Positions 5,803-14,300 of a stretch of DNA of 31,466 nucleotides are shown here, piece by piece. Both the position numbers and the translations under genes were made by a program. The notes under the pieces are model-generated. The model saw nothing but the letters and a program-made list of their open reading frames with translations, made no database searches and was not told the origin of the DNA. How positions within the stretch are numbered: position 1 is the first letter of the stretch; the number at the start of each line of letters is the position of its first letter. This DNA is from a virus: IMG/VR virus record IMGVR_UViG_3300030106_002327, positions 1 to 31,466 of that record. The stretch is one strand, 5' to 3'.

Positions 5803-6087
5803 TTAATCCAATATGTATTTTACAGGTCTTTCTTGTGGATATTTTGGTTCAGGTTGATTATCCCATTCTTCTTGTGCTTCTTCAACCTTATCATCTACAA
5901 TTTCTTGTGCTTGTGCTTTAGTTTTAGTAACATGAGAATATTTATTTGCCCATATTATTGCTTTAGCATTGTCAGATGTAATCCAAACATTACCAGGATG
6001 TCCTTGAAATATTGGCATATCACTTCTATCTTGATGAGTGAAAAAGTCTTTGCCTGTATTTTCAATTACCCAATATTTATTTGCCAT
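5803..6087 (-). CDS. Small hypothetical protein after the kelch tail genes
   Basis: The 94-residue protein has an N-terminal strand-rich part (MANKYWVIENTGKDFF, GHPGNVWITSDNAKAI) and an acidic helical/proline-rich end (VDDKVEEAQEEWDNQPEPKYP). AGGAGGAAAACT precedes the ATG, a strong ribosome site. Its position directly after three tail adhesin genes would suit a tail-fibre assembly chaperone, though no known chaperone motif is visible. Confidence 0.6.
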   Translation of the reverse strand: MANKYWVIENTGKDFFTHQDRSDMPIFQGHPGNVWITSDNAKAIIWANKYSHVTKTKAQAQEIVDDKVEEAQEEWDNQPEPKYPQERPVKYILD

Positions 6088-6108
6088 AGTTTTCCTCCTT
6101 TCAAATTC

Positions 6109-7134
6109 TTATGAAACTGTTACAGCTCTTGCTGTTAATGCTTCTGCTACCTCTTCAGTTGTTGTTAATACTGCTGTTGAATCTGTATCTCCAGATGCTA
6201 CCATTCCACTAGATGCACCACTTCCTGCACAAACCCCTCCATATCTTTCAGCTGACATAGAAATATCTGTAGACCATGTTGTTCCATCATATGTTTCTGT
6301 TCTAGTTAATTCATCACTTGCATCAGAATTATAACCAGCACACATTCTTGCATCAGTTTGAGTTCCAAAAACATGAGTGTCCATTGTTCCTGTATTACAA
6401 TCATTAACTGTTGTAAAAGCTGTTCCATTATATTCTTGTGTTTTATCATTTATACTAGAGCCACCACCACCAACTACAAAACCTGCTGCAAGAGTTCCTG
6501 CTCCATTACAATCTGGATTTGATGTTGATTGATTACCCCCTGAAGACCAACTTGTACCATCATATTCTTCAGTAGATTGAATCCAACTTCCTGAACCACT
6601 ATGTCCTGTTCCACCAGAACCAACTGCTGCTGTTTGAATACCAAACATAGCATAAGTAGAACGACCAGTAGAAAAATCATTTCCTTCTGTCCATGAGCTT
6701 CCATCATACTCTCCACATTCATCTTTTAAACTTGAACCATCATAACCACCACCAGCAATTACTGCTGTATTTGAAGAACCACAAGCTGCTTGTCCACTAT
6801 AGCTACCCCAATAATTTCCACCTGAACTCCAAGAAGTTCCGTTGTATTCTTCAGTACGATTTGTACGACCACTACCTGTATGACCACCACTTGCAAGACC
6901 AGAATCAACTGTTCCACAATCTCCCATACCACCATATTTTGTTCCAGCAGATATTGCACCACCTGATGAAAATGCTGCTATAAGTCTTGCAACTTTTAAA
7001 GCATTAGCAGTTGTGTTATACCACATTAATCCTTCTGATAATGTTGGATCATCACTTCTGATTTCCACACCACCAGCAGATTCTGTTATTGAACCACTAC
7101 TTTGACTTATATTATTACTTACTGTTCCACTCAT
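6109..7134 (-). CDS. Intact kelch-repeat tail protein (copy 3)
   Basis: The 341-residue protein starts with a virion-attachment-like N-domain shared with two neighbours (MSGTVSNN..., VEIRSDDPTLSEGLMWYNTT). It continues as a kelch-type beta propeller: units carrying EEYNGTSWSSGGN, GEYDGSSWTEGND, EEYDGTSWSSGGN, QEYNGTAFTTVND and ETYDGTTWSTD, each followed by diglycine-type segments, and a closing EALTARAVTVS strand. Counting the first LKVARLIAAFSS strand gives six units plus closure. It is the only one of the three copies without an internal stop/start. The likely role is a distal tail adhesin binding host surface glycans or proteins. The gene begins seven bases after copy 2 ends. Confidence 0.75.
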   Translation of the reverse strand: MSGTVSNNISQSSGSITESAGGVEIRSDDPTLSEGLMWYNTTANALKVARLIAAFSSGGAISAGTKYGGMGDCGTVDSGLASGGHTGSGRTNRTEEYNGTSWSSGGNYWGSYSGQAACGSSNTAVIAGGGYDGSSLKDECGEYDGSSWTEGNDFSTGRSTYAMFGIQTAAVGSGGTGHSGSGSWIQSTEEYDGTSWSSGGNQSTSNPDCNGAGTLAAGFVVGGGGSSINDKTQEYNGTAFTTVNDCNTGTMDTHVFGTQTDARMCAGYNSDASDELTRTETYDGTTWSTDISMSAERYGGVCAGSGASSGMVASGDTDSTAVLTTTEEVAEALTARAVTVS

Positions 7135-7141
7135 AATTTTT

Positions 7142-7603
7142 TTAACTATCTGTTACTGTTTGTGCTGTTACTGCTTCTGACCATTCTTCTGATGTTCTTG
7201 AATCAGAACCATCTGAACCACCCCAAGCTAATGCTGTTGAAGATATACCTGCACCACAAAGTTGTTCTTTAGCAGTTGCCAAACTATTTCCTTCAGTAGA
7301 CCAAGAAGTTCCGTTATATTTTTCTGTTCTATTTTGTAAACTTCCAGTATCTCCACCAAAACATAAAGCACTTGTTAATATTCCTACTGCTTCAAAATCT
7401 CTTTTTGATTGCGACATGTTTCCACCTGAACTCCAAGCACTACCATCATACTCTTCTGTACGGCTCATATATTCTCCACCTCCACAAGCTATAGCTGCTG
7501 TTTGAGTACCACATCCTGCTAAACCACTTGCAGCAGATGATAAATTTCCACCACTTGACCAAGATGTACCTCCATATTCTTCTGTTGTATTTTTATCTGC
7601 CAT
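7142..7603 (-). CDS. C-terminal half of split kelch tail protein, copy 2
   Basis: These 153 residues begin MADKNTTEEYGGTSWSSGGN and carry three kelch units (EEYGGTSWS, EEYDGSAWS, EKYNGTSWS) and the closing SEAVTAQTVTDS strand. There is no N-terminal domain. The ATG overlaps the stop of the N-half as TAATG, so it is probably made by translational coupling. The blade count shows it is exactly the second half of a propeller like copy 3. It is likely to assemble with its N-half to close the propeller. Confidence 0.72.
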   Translation of the reverse strand: MADKNTTEEYGGTSWSSGGNLSSAASGLAGCGTQTAAIACGGGEYMSRTEEYDGSAWSSGGNMSQSKRDFEAVGILTSALCFGGDTGSLQNRTEKYNGTSWSTEGNSLATAKEQLCGAGISSTALAWGGSDGSDSRTSEEWSEAVTAQTVTDS

Positions 7604-8127
7604 TATACACTATCTGAACCTCCAAAATATAAACCAGAATTTTGTGTTCCTGCTGAAGCAGCGTTGTATCTTGATGTACTTAAATTTCCTATACCACTAT
7701 TACTCCAAGCACTACCATCATACTCTTCTGTTTCATTTGATAATCCACCTGCATATCCACCACAACTTGTTGCAGCAGTTTGTGTACCAAAGTTAGATAG
7801 CCAATATCTTGCATGATTCATATTACCACCTGCTGACCATGAGCTACCATTATATTCTTGTGTACCATCTGTATCATCATCTGGTCCAGAACCCATAGCT
7901 GCGTCTTGTGTTCCACACCCACCTGCTAAATCAAAATCAACTGATAAAGAACCACCTGAAGACCAAGAAGCTACATTGTTATAAACTTTTAATAAACTTG
8001 TTGTTGAGTTGAACCATGCTTTTCCATGTTCTGCACTTGGATCAGATGAAAGTATTTGTATACCTGCAGCTGCTGCTGCTATTACTCCTGATTGTCTTCC
8101 TGCGTTATCTGCTGTTGTACCACTCAT
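7603..8127 (-). CDS. N-terminal half of split kelch tail protein, copy 2
   Basis: The start is MSGTTADN at 8127, chosen over an upstream in-frame ATG at 8256 because it matches the shared N-domain start and overlaps the previous stop as TAATG. The 174 residues contain the N-domain (QILSSDPSAEHGKAWFNST), the first strand LKVYNNVASWSS and two kelch units (QEYNGSSWSAGGN, EEYDGSAWSNSG). It stops after FGGSDSV, where the intact copy continues into unit 3. GGAGGT codons in this last diglycine (7618-7623) lie 14 bases before the next ATG. Confidence 0.72.
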   Translation of the reverse strand: MSGTTADNAGRQSGVIAAAAAGIQILSSDPSAEHGKAWFNSTTSLLKVYNNVASWSSGGSLSVDFDLAGGCGTQDAAMGSGPDDDTDGTQEYNGSSWSAGGNMNHARYWLSNFGTQTAATSCGGYAGGLSNETEEYDGSAWSNSGIGNLSTSRYNAASAGTQNSGLYFGGSDSV

Positions 8128-8603
8128 TATGAATCTGTTACTGTCCTCGCTGTTACTGCTGAAGCATATTTTGCTGTGCTTGTTAAATAAGTAGATGAAT
8201 TTGTTTTTTGTCCACCATGATTTAAACCATCTGTTCCACCAGTTGCTTGTCCACAACCTTGAGAATAACTTTTACCTTCTGGAGAAGCATCTGCTGCTGA
8301 CCAAGAAGTTCCATTATAGGTTTCTGTACTTGTTGCATAACTTGAGTTTCCAGTTGTAGCTGCAGCCGTTTGTGATCCCCAACCTGCGTGTTGGTGTCTT
8401 GCTGTTGTTAAAGTTCCTGAAACTGACCAATTAGTTCCATCATATTCATGTGATACAGTTCTTTGAGAAGTTGGGTTACCCCCAATAGCAAGTCCTGCTG
8501 TTTGAGTTCCTGCTGCTGCTCCATCTCTTTTATGTGCAGTCATATCATTTGCAGTAGACCAAGATGTTCCATTATATTCTTCAGTCTTTGATGTATCTGC
8601 CAT
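8127..8603 (-). CDS. C-terminal half of split kelch tail protein, copy 1
   Basis: The 158 residues begin MADTSKTEEYNGTSWSTAND and contain three kelch units (EEYNGTSWS, HEYDGTNWS, ETYNGTSWS) and the closing ASAVTARTVTDS strand. The start overlaps the N-half stop as TAATG and has GGAGGAG (8611-8617) seven bases upstream, an excellent internal ribosome site. Length and blade content make N-half plus C-half (332 residues) equal to the intact copy (341). Confidence 0.72.
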   Translation of the reverse strand: MADTSKTEEYNGTSWSTANDMTAHKRDGAAAGTQTAGLAIGGNPTSQRTVSHEYDGTNWSVSGTLTTARHQHAGWGSQTAAATTGNSSYATSTETYNGTSWSAADASPEGKSYSQGCGQATGGTDGLNHGGQKTNSSTYLTSTAKYASAVTARTVTDS

Positions 8604-9127
8604 TAAGTTTCTCCTCCAAATCTAAGTCCTGCTGTTTCTGTTCCCATTCCTTTAGATTCATTAAATGATTCATTTAAGTTTCCACCTGAACTCCAAGACG
8701 AGCCATCATATTCTTCTGTAGAATTACTAGCACTTCCAGTATTTCCTCCTGCAGCTACAGCAGCAGTTTGAGTTCCAAATCCACCACCATCTCTTCTTGC
8801 TGATGCTAAATTTCCAACGCCAGAAGTGGACCAGTTTGTTCCATCCCATTCTTCTGTTTCTGCTGTAGTTGAACCATCATAACCACCAAAAGATAATGCA
8901 GCAGATATTGTTCCTGCACCACAATTTGCATACACTCCTGTGTTTAATGCATTAACTGCTGACCAAGCTGCTACACTTCTATAAACTTTTAATGTTCCAG
9001 ATGTTGTATTGAACCATACTGTGCCTTCAGAAGCTGATGGATCGTCAGAACGAATTTCTGCTCCACCTGCTGCTTCTGCGATTACACCAGATTGTCTATC
9101 GATGTTATCAGAAACTATACCACTCAT
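8603..9127 (-). CDS. N-terminal half of split kelch tail protein, copy 1
   Basis: The 174 residues start MSGIVSDNIDRQSGVIAEAA, with the shared EIRSDDPSASEGTVWFNTT domain, then LKVYRSVAAWS and two kelch units (EEWDGTNWSTSG, EEYDGSSWSSGGN), and stop after LRFGGET. The stop falls at the unit 2/unit 3 boundary, the same place as in copy 2. The diglycine codons double as the ribosome site for the C-half. The N-domain presumably docks to the tail or to a fibre, as it is shared by all three copies. Confidence 0.72.
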   Translation of the reverse strand: MSGIVSDNIDRQSGVIAEAAGGAEIRSDDPSASEGTVWFNTTSGTLKVYRSVAAWSAVNALNTGVYANCGAGTISAALSFGGYDGSTTAETEEWDGTNWSTSGVGNLASARRDGGGFGTQTAAVAAGGNTGSASNSTEEYDGSSWSSGGNLNESFNESKGMGTETAGLRFGGET

Positions 9128-9134
9128 AGTTTAC

Positions 9135-9464
9135 CTACAATGTTTGATCTAAATACGAAACAACTACATCAACATTAGCACTACTACCAGTTGCAATACA
9201 CAAATGATCTGTACCTTCTATAACAAATTTACTTGTGTGTTCAAATGTAGCGTTAGCTGCAAGTGCTTGGTCAGAATAAATTTCATAATCTGTACCACCA
9301 CCATCATCGTCTATATAGAGATCAAAAGTTTCTGCTGCACCTGCTGTTTCACAAACCATAATTGATAAAATAGTATAAGTGTGTCCACTTGCCCCATTTA
9401 TTAAAACAGTTTCTGAGTTTGTTACTCCTGCTGCATGAGCTACTTTTAATACTTCACTAGCCAT
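9135..9464 (-). CDS. Small beta-rich tail-associated protein
   Basis: This 109-residue, strand-rich protein (TYTILSIMVCE, TFDLYIDDDGGGTDYEIYSD, FVIEGTDHLCIATG, VDVVVSYLDQTL) resembles small jelly-roll-like proteins found next to phage fibres in marine genomes. A ribosome site (GGAGG) precedes its ATG. It lies between the main tail fibre and the kelch adhesins, so a collar, trimerisation or adaptor role joining these parts is a reasonable inference. Family not named with confidence. Confidence 0.6.
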   Translation of the reverse strand: MASEVLKVAHAAGVTNSETVLINGASGHTYTILSIMVCETAGAAETFDLYIDDDGGGTDYEIYSDQALAANATFEHTSKFVIEGTDHLCIATGSSANVDVVVSYLDQTL

Positions 9465-9479
9465 TTATTTCCTCCATAA

Positions 9480-11342
9480 TTAAAATCCTAACACTAATGC
9501 CTTTCCTGTACCTGTTATAGTTGGGTGCATACTATCATTAAAAGAAACTGCACCTGAAGTTACTGTAAATTCTTGAGCAAGAAAACTTGCTGCACCTTTA
9601 GCAGAAGTTGAAGCATCAGCTAAAGTTATTGTAACTGTACCTGATGTACCACCACCAGATAAGTTGGTTCCTGCTGTTACTCCTTCTATATCTCCTGTGC
9701 CATCTGCACCAGAAGCTACAAATTGTACTCCTACTCCATCATCATCTGAAAACGAACCAGAACTAACAATATGAGCAACTGGAACTTTAGTATATCCTGA
9801 AGCATCAGTTACTGCACCAGTAACTTTATAAACAGCATAAGTACTAGGTGTTCCTTCTTTAGTTACAGTAACATATCCTCTTGCACTTGCATTAGAAACA
9901 TCATCCCAACTTTGTACAAATCCTGAGATATCTGCTGAAGCATCATCAGCATCATCTACATATAATTCTGTAACACTTGCAAGTGTTGCGTGATTAAATG
10001 CTATCTTACCTGCACCTGGATCAGCTTCTGATGTTGTGCTTTCCCAAGTCATAGCTAATCCTGCAACTCCACTTGCCCCTACCGATCCAGTTGAACCAGT
10101 TGAGCCCGTGTCGCCTTTATCGCCATTTCTTGTAAAGATTAAAGCAACAGCTCCACTATTAGTTATAGTTCCATTACTATCTAAATGAGTAACTGCTAAT
10201 TTACTATATCCTGAAGCATCGCTTGTAGAACCTGTAATTTTATATCTTGCATAAGCTGATTGAGTTGTTTTATCTTTTATAGTTACATAACCTTTTATTG
10301 TTGATGTGGAATCATCCCAAGTATCTGTATCTCCAGATACATCTACTCCGTTAGCATCTTCATCATCAATATAAATTGCTGTTGCTGATGAATAAGTACT
10401 ATTATTTAATCTTAATGTTCCTGATCCTGGATCTGAATCTGTAGTTGTGCTGCTAAATGTATAATCTAAACCAGCACTTACTCCATCTTCACCATGAGCT
10501 ACAAAAGAAATAAATACTTCATCATTATTTGAAAAAGAACCTGCTCCTGCAATATAAGTCAAAGGAACTTTTGTATAACCAGATGCATCTGTAATAGCTC
10601 CTGATATTTTATATACTGCAAAAACACCTATACTATTTGCTTTATACATTCTAATTCTACCACGACTGGTAGCATTTCCTGTAACATCATCAAATGATTG
10701 CACCCATGCTGTTACATCATTAGCAAAAGCATCTGCATCATCTATATATGCTATTGTTGCTGAAGCTAATGTTCCATTATTAAATCTGACATATCCACTT
10801 CCTGGATCTGAATCAGTTGTAGTTGTTGAATAAGTAAATTTTGTTGAATCTCCACCACTTGGAACTTTATCTGTTGATTCTAAAGCATCTCCTGCTGCGT
10901 TCCATGCAATAACTTGACTTGCTGTTGGTTCTGGAAAAACTAAATCTAATGTACTAGAAGCAGGTTTAACTTTAGGAGTTCTTCTAAAATCAAACTCTAA
11001 TTCTTGTAACATCGCAGTATGTTTATCTAAATCTGTATTTAAGGTATCTATTTGAAAAGCACCTGATGTTGCAAAGTCAGTTGTTCTTGCAACTGGTACA
11101 TCTCTTAGTATGGAAATAATATCACCACTTGTTGCACCAGTACCGAGTGTCATTGTACCACCAGTAGATGCTCCAGCACCTGTTACTGTGTAGTCGCTAG
11201 TTAATGTTTTTAAAGTATCGTTTTGATATACTTTCAAATCAGAATCAGCAAAGAATGGAAAGTTTACAGTAAATGCAGTTTGACTGCTACTTGCTGTATA
11301 ATTCACTCTAGGCGTTGTATCTGATATTGTTATATGTGCCAT
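9480..11342 (-). CDS. Tail fibre with T7 gp17-like N-terminus, three tandem beta modules and a collagen-like stretch
   Basis: The 620-residue protein starts with the T7 tail-fibre attachment domain (NYTASSSQTAFTVNFPFF near 14-31, TSDYTV, LRDVPVARTTDF, then a helix to about 120). Three tandem modules follow (about 169-287, 294-407, 431-546), each starting STTT(S)(D/E)xDPGxG and containing YIDD, a W(D/Q)D element, YxVYKITG and DASGYTKV. Seven Gly-X-Y triplets (about 407-428) separate modules 2 and 3. A candidate late promoter lies 41 bases upstream of the start. It is the main receptor-contact fibre, with an unusual stalk. Confidence 0.82.
   Translation of the reverse strand: MAHITISDTTPRVNYTASSSQTAFTVNFPFFADSDLKVYQNDTLKTLTSDYTVTGAGASTGGTMTLGTGATSGDIISILRDVPVARTTDFATSGAFQIDTLNTDLDKHTAMLQELEFDFRRTPKVKPASSTLDLVFPEPTASQVIAWNAAGDALESTDKVPSGGDSTKFTYSTTTTDSDPGSGYVRFNNGTLASATIAYIDDADAFANDVTAWVQSFDDVTGNATSRGRIRMYKANSIGVFAVYKISGAITDASGYTKVPLTYIAGAGSFSNNDEVFISFVAHGEDGVSAGLDYTFSSTTTDSDPGSGTLRLNNSTYSSATAIYIDDEDANGVDVSGDTDTWDDSTSTIKGYVTIKDKTTQSAYARYKITGSTSDASGYSKLAVTHLDSNGTITNSGAVALIFTRNGDKGDTGSTGSTGSVGASGVAGLAMTWESTTSEADPGAGKIAFNHATLASVTELYVDDADDASADISGFVQSWDDVSNASARGYVTVTKEGTPSTYAVYKVTGAVTDASGYTKVPVAHIVSSGSFSDDDGVGVQFVASGADGTGDIEGVTAGTNLSGGGTSGTVTITLADASTSAKGAASFLAQEFTVTSGAVSFNDSMHPTITGTGKALVLGF
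9705..10838 (-). repeat. Three tandem about 115-residue modules in the tail fibre
   Basis: Module 1 covers about 10838-10482, module 2 about 10463-10122 and module 3 about 10052-9705. All share SDPGSG/ADPGAG, a YIDD/YVDD element, a (W)DD turn, (Y)K(I/V)(S/T)G and DASGY followed by K(V/L). Modules 1 and 3 are more alike than either is to module 2. The collagen-like linker lies between modules 2 and 3. Confidence 0.7.
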
Positions 11343-11382
11343 ATGTTAAAACTTTTACATTAATTGATTTATAAAAATAAGT

Positions 11383-11391
11383 CTACGCACA
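11383..11391 (-). promoter_or_regulatory. Candidate late promoter P4 (tail fibre)
   Basis: The - strand reads CAATGTGCGTAGACTT, with core TGTGCGTAG, one base different from the other four copies. It sits between the end of the gp16-like gene and the tail fibre, matching the position of the T7 promoter before gene 17. A seven-base inverted repeat (TTAAAAC/GTTTTAA) flanks it. Confidence 0.55.
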
Positions 11392-11396
11392 TTGTT

Positions 11397-14300
11397 TTAA
11401 AAAGGAAGATGAGTAATTGTATTAGTAGGAATAAGTCTAATCATATTTCTTTTAGTATGATAATCAACATCTCCTGAAGCTAAATCTGATAATACATCAT
11501 ATGCTCTAGTTGCAGTTGTTCCTGTTGGTCCTAATACTGAGCCTACTTTTGTTTGTAATGAAGTAGGATATTGATGCCCAATACCCAACATTGGTCTTAA
11601 TCCTATTTGATTACTTGATAATCCTTCTATAGATTTATTTATATCTAGAAAATATCCTGTAACAGCAGATCTTTCTATTGCATCATATAATTTTTTATTA
11701 TAAGGCTTTGCTGCATAGCTTTGTTTAAAAGCATATTCTGTTCTAATAAAATCAACAAAAGCTCCCATACCAACTAACATTACAGCTCCTTGCATAAATG
11801 GAATTACGCCTTCTTGTAATCCAGCAGTTAATACTCTATTGGTTGCTGCTTGTGAGAATTTTTTAAATTGTGATAACATTCCTCCCCATTGTGTATTCAT
11901 CCATAAAGCCACATCTCCTTTAGATGGAGTAACAATAATTTTAGGAACATCGTGAGCTAATGCTGATTCCCAAGCTGTTTTATTTTTAATATTCCAATTT
12001 GATGTATCAGCAACTTCTATATATTTTCCTTTCATTGTGCCTCCTCTTGTATTTAATTCTTTTAAAATATTTTGAGTTCTTAAAGAAGCTTGTCCTTTTT
12101 CTGTAGACAATCCAGCACTTGCTAATCTTTGCTTCCATATTTGACTAATAGTACCTTTACCACCATTCCATTGTTTTAAAACATTTATTACTTCAGTATT
12201 CCATAACATAGATGCTATTGATTTTACACCTTGATTCCATGCCGACATTCCGTTTATATAAGTAAAATATGCTGTTTGTAATGGAGCAAGTGATCTTTCT
12301 AATCCATTATGAAAAGCAGCAACATCAGGAATATCACTAAACATTTTTAATCTTGATGCTGTATATAAATCTGTTGCTTCACCAAAAGCTTGTGCTTGTT
12401 TGGTACTTAATTTTAATCCTTTTTTTAATTCACCTAAATCAGAAAACAATGTTCTAAATGCAGGATTAAATGCTTTGTTTAAACTAAAATATGTTGCTAT
12501 TCGTGCTACATCAACACTTGCTGCAATAAAACCAGTCAGCATAGTAAAAGCATTAAATAATTTTGCTGTTCTAATTGCTATAGCCGTAGCTCCTTCTGGG
12601 TTTTCTGGTAATCCATATGTACCTCTAACTAAATCTCTCATAGCTCTTAAATCTCTAAGATCTGCTTCTCTTCTTTTTAAGATTTTATCTATTAATTTTG
12701 TATTTTTTGTTCCAACATTAATTACTTCTGGATCATTTGTATGTTTTAATATTTTTTCATATCTAGGTTTTATTTTACCTGCTAATGATTTATCTAAATC
12801 AAATTCATATCTATAAGGATTCATTCTTAAATCAGCTCCTAATTTATTAGCTCTTGCTAACCAATTATTAGATACTTTAGAAAATAAATCTCTTAAAGAA
12901 TGATCTCCATAACCTCCAAGAGCTGTAGATAATTTAGATAATTCTATATCTGCTCCCATTGATCTTCCATAATATCTTGTTATTGAATGAGTATCAGTAA
13001 GTAATAATGATTGATTAGCTTCATCTGACCAATCTAACCAAGTTAATTTTCTAACATGAGCAGAACTTGCTACACCAGTTGTATCAGGATGTAAAGGTTT
13101 AAAAGTATTTTGTTTTAAAAAATGCTGCATAATAGTTTTAGCTTCTTGGGTTGCTTCTTTTAAAGTTATTTTTGGAGCTTTTGCCATAATTTGGTCTATC
13201 CATTTATTTAAAAATTCTTTTTGTTTATTTCTTAATAGATCTCTTTTAACCAGTATTGGAAAATACTCTTCAGCTTTAAACCATTTTATTTTATCTTTAA
13301 AAAATTTATCTTTATTTTTTATTCTTGTTGCTTCTTTTTTTAATAAATCTTTATGAAGAGCTACTAATTTTTTTATAGATGTAGATTTTCCATCTATGTC
13401 AATAGAAGATAATTTAAACTTTTTTGCTTTAGCAATAGAAGCAGCTACAATATTTAATTTTTTTTCAAATGTTCTTTCAAAAATATTTAAACCATCACCA
13501 CCTTGATGTGCTGCAAGTTGTTTAAATTGTTTAAAAAAAGGAGTAAGCTCTTGTCCTGCTTTTATTATTTCTGGTATTTCTTCTCCATGAACATTTGCTA
13601 TTCCTTTCATTCCTGGAAATCTAGATAGAACAGCTCTTTTTTCAAATTCTTGAAATGTTAAATATTTAGATCTTGCAGGATCATATACTGTTGCTCTTAT
13701 ATGTGTTTTCAATTCATCTAATTTTCCTGGTTTTTCTTTTCCTTTTATTCTTGTTATATAATCTGTGTATCTATTTCTAATATTTCTATTAGCATCTAAT
13801 GCTTGTGCCATATGATGTTGTACTTTCATTTCTACACTAACTTGGGTAGGAATGCCTAATTTATTTTTTTTTAAATACATAGCATTTGTTAATAATCCTT
13901 CTCCTATATTATTAACTGTTAAATCAGGTGATTGAAATATTCTTTTAATAGGATTATCTTTAATAAGTTCTAAACCGTATGCTTTTTCTAATTCATTCTC
14001 TAATCTTTTTTGAAAATATGTTTGATGTTTGATAGATTTTCCATTCTTTAAAGCTGTTACTTCTGCTTTAGTTAATAAAGCAGGATCGCTTAATAATGCA
14101 GAAGTACTTAAAGGATCTATAACTCTTCCATCACTTACAGCTAATACATTATGTTCTGATAATTCTTTTGCGAATCCTGATAATTCATCTTGTGTTAATT
14201 CTCCTGGCTTACCTTTTCCTTTTACAAATACTCTAGGACCTACATAACCAGCTCCCATTGATAAAGGGGAAGTTTGCATAGATTTACTAACTGGATCATA

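Noticed and set aside
5833-7000. Open frames on the + strand across the kelch genes, such as 6038-6334 and 6693-6983
   Set aside because: They are antisense shadows with repetitive composition and no ribosome site, opposite well-supported genes.
8128-8256. Longer start for the copy 2 kelch N-half
   Set aside because: The extra 43 residues (MWTSNWWNRWFKSWW...) are an out-of-frame reading of the copy 1 C-half. The shared MSG start at 8127 fits all three paralogues.
7600-8620. Programmed frameshifting joining the kelch halves
   Set aside because: No canonical slippery heptamer is seen at either junction, and each C-half has its own ATG with GGAGG upstream. Coupled re-initiation is simpler.
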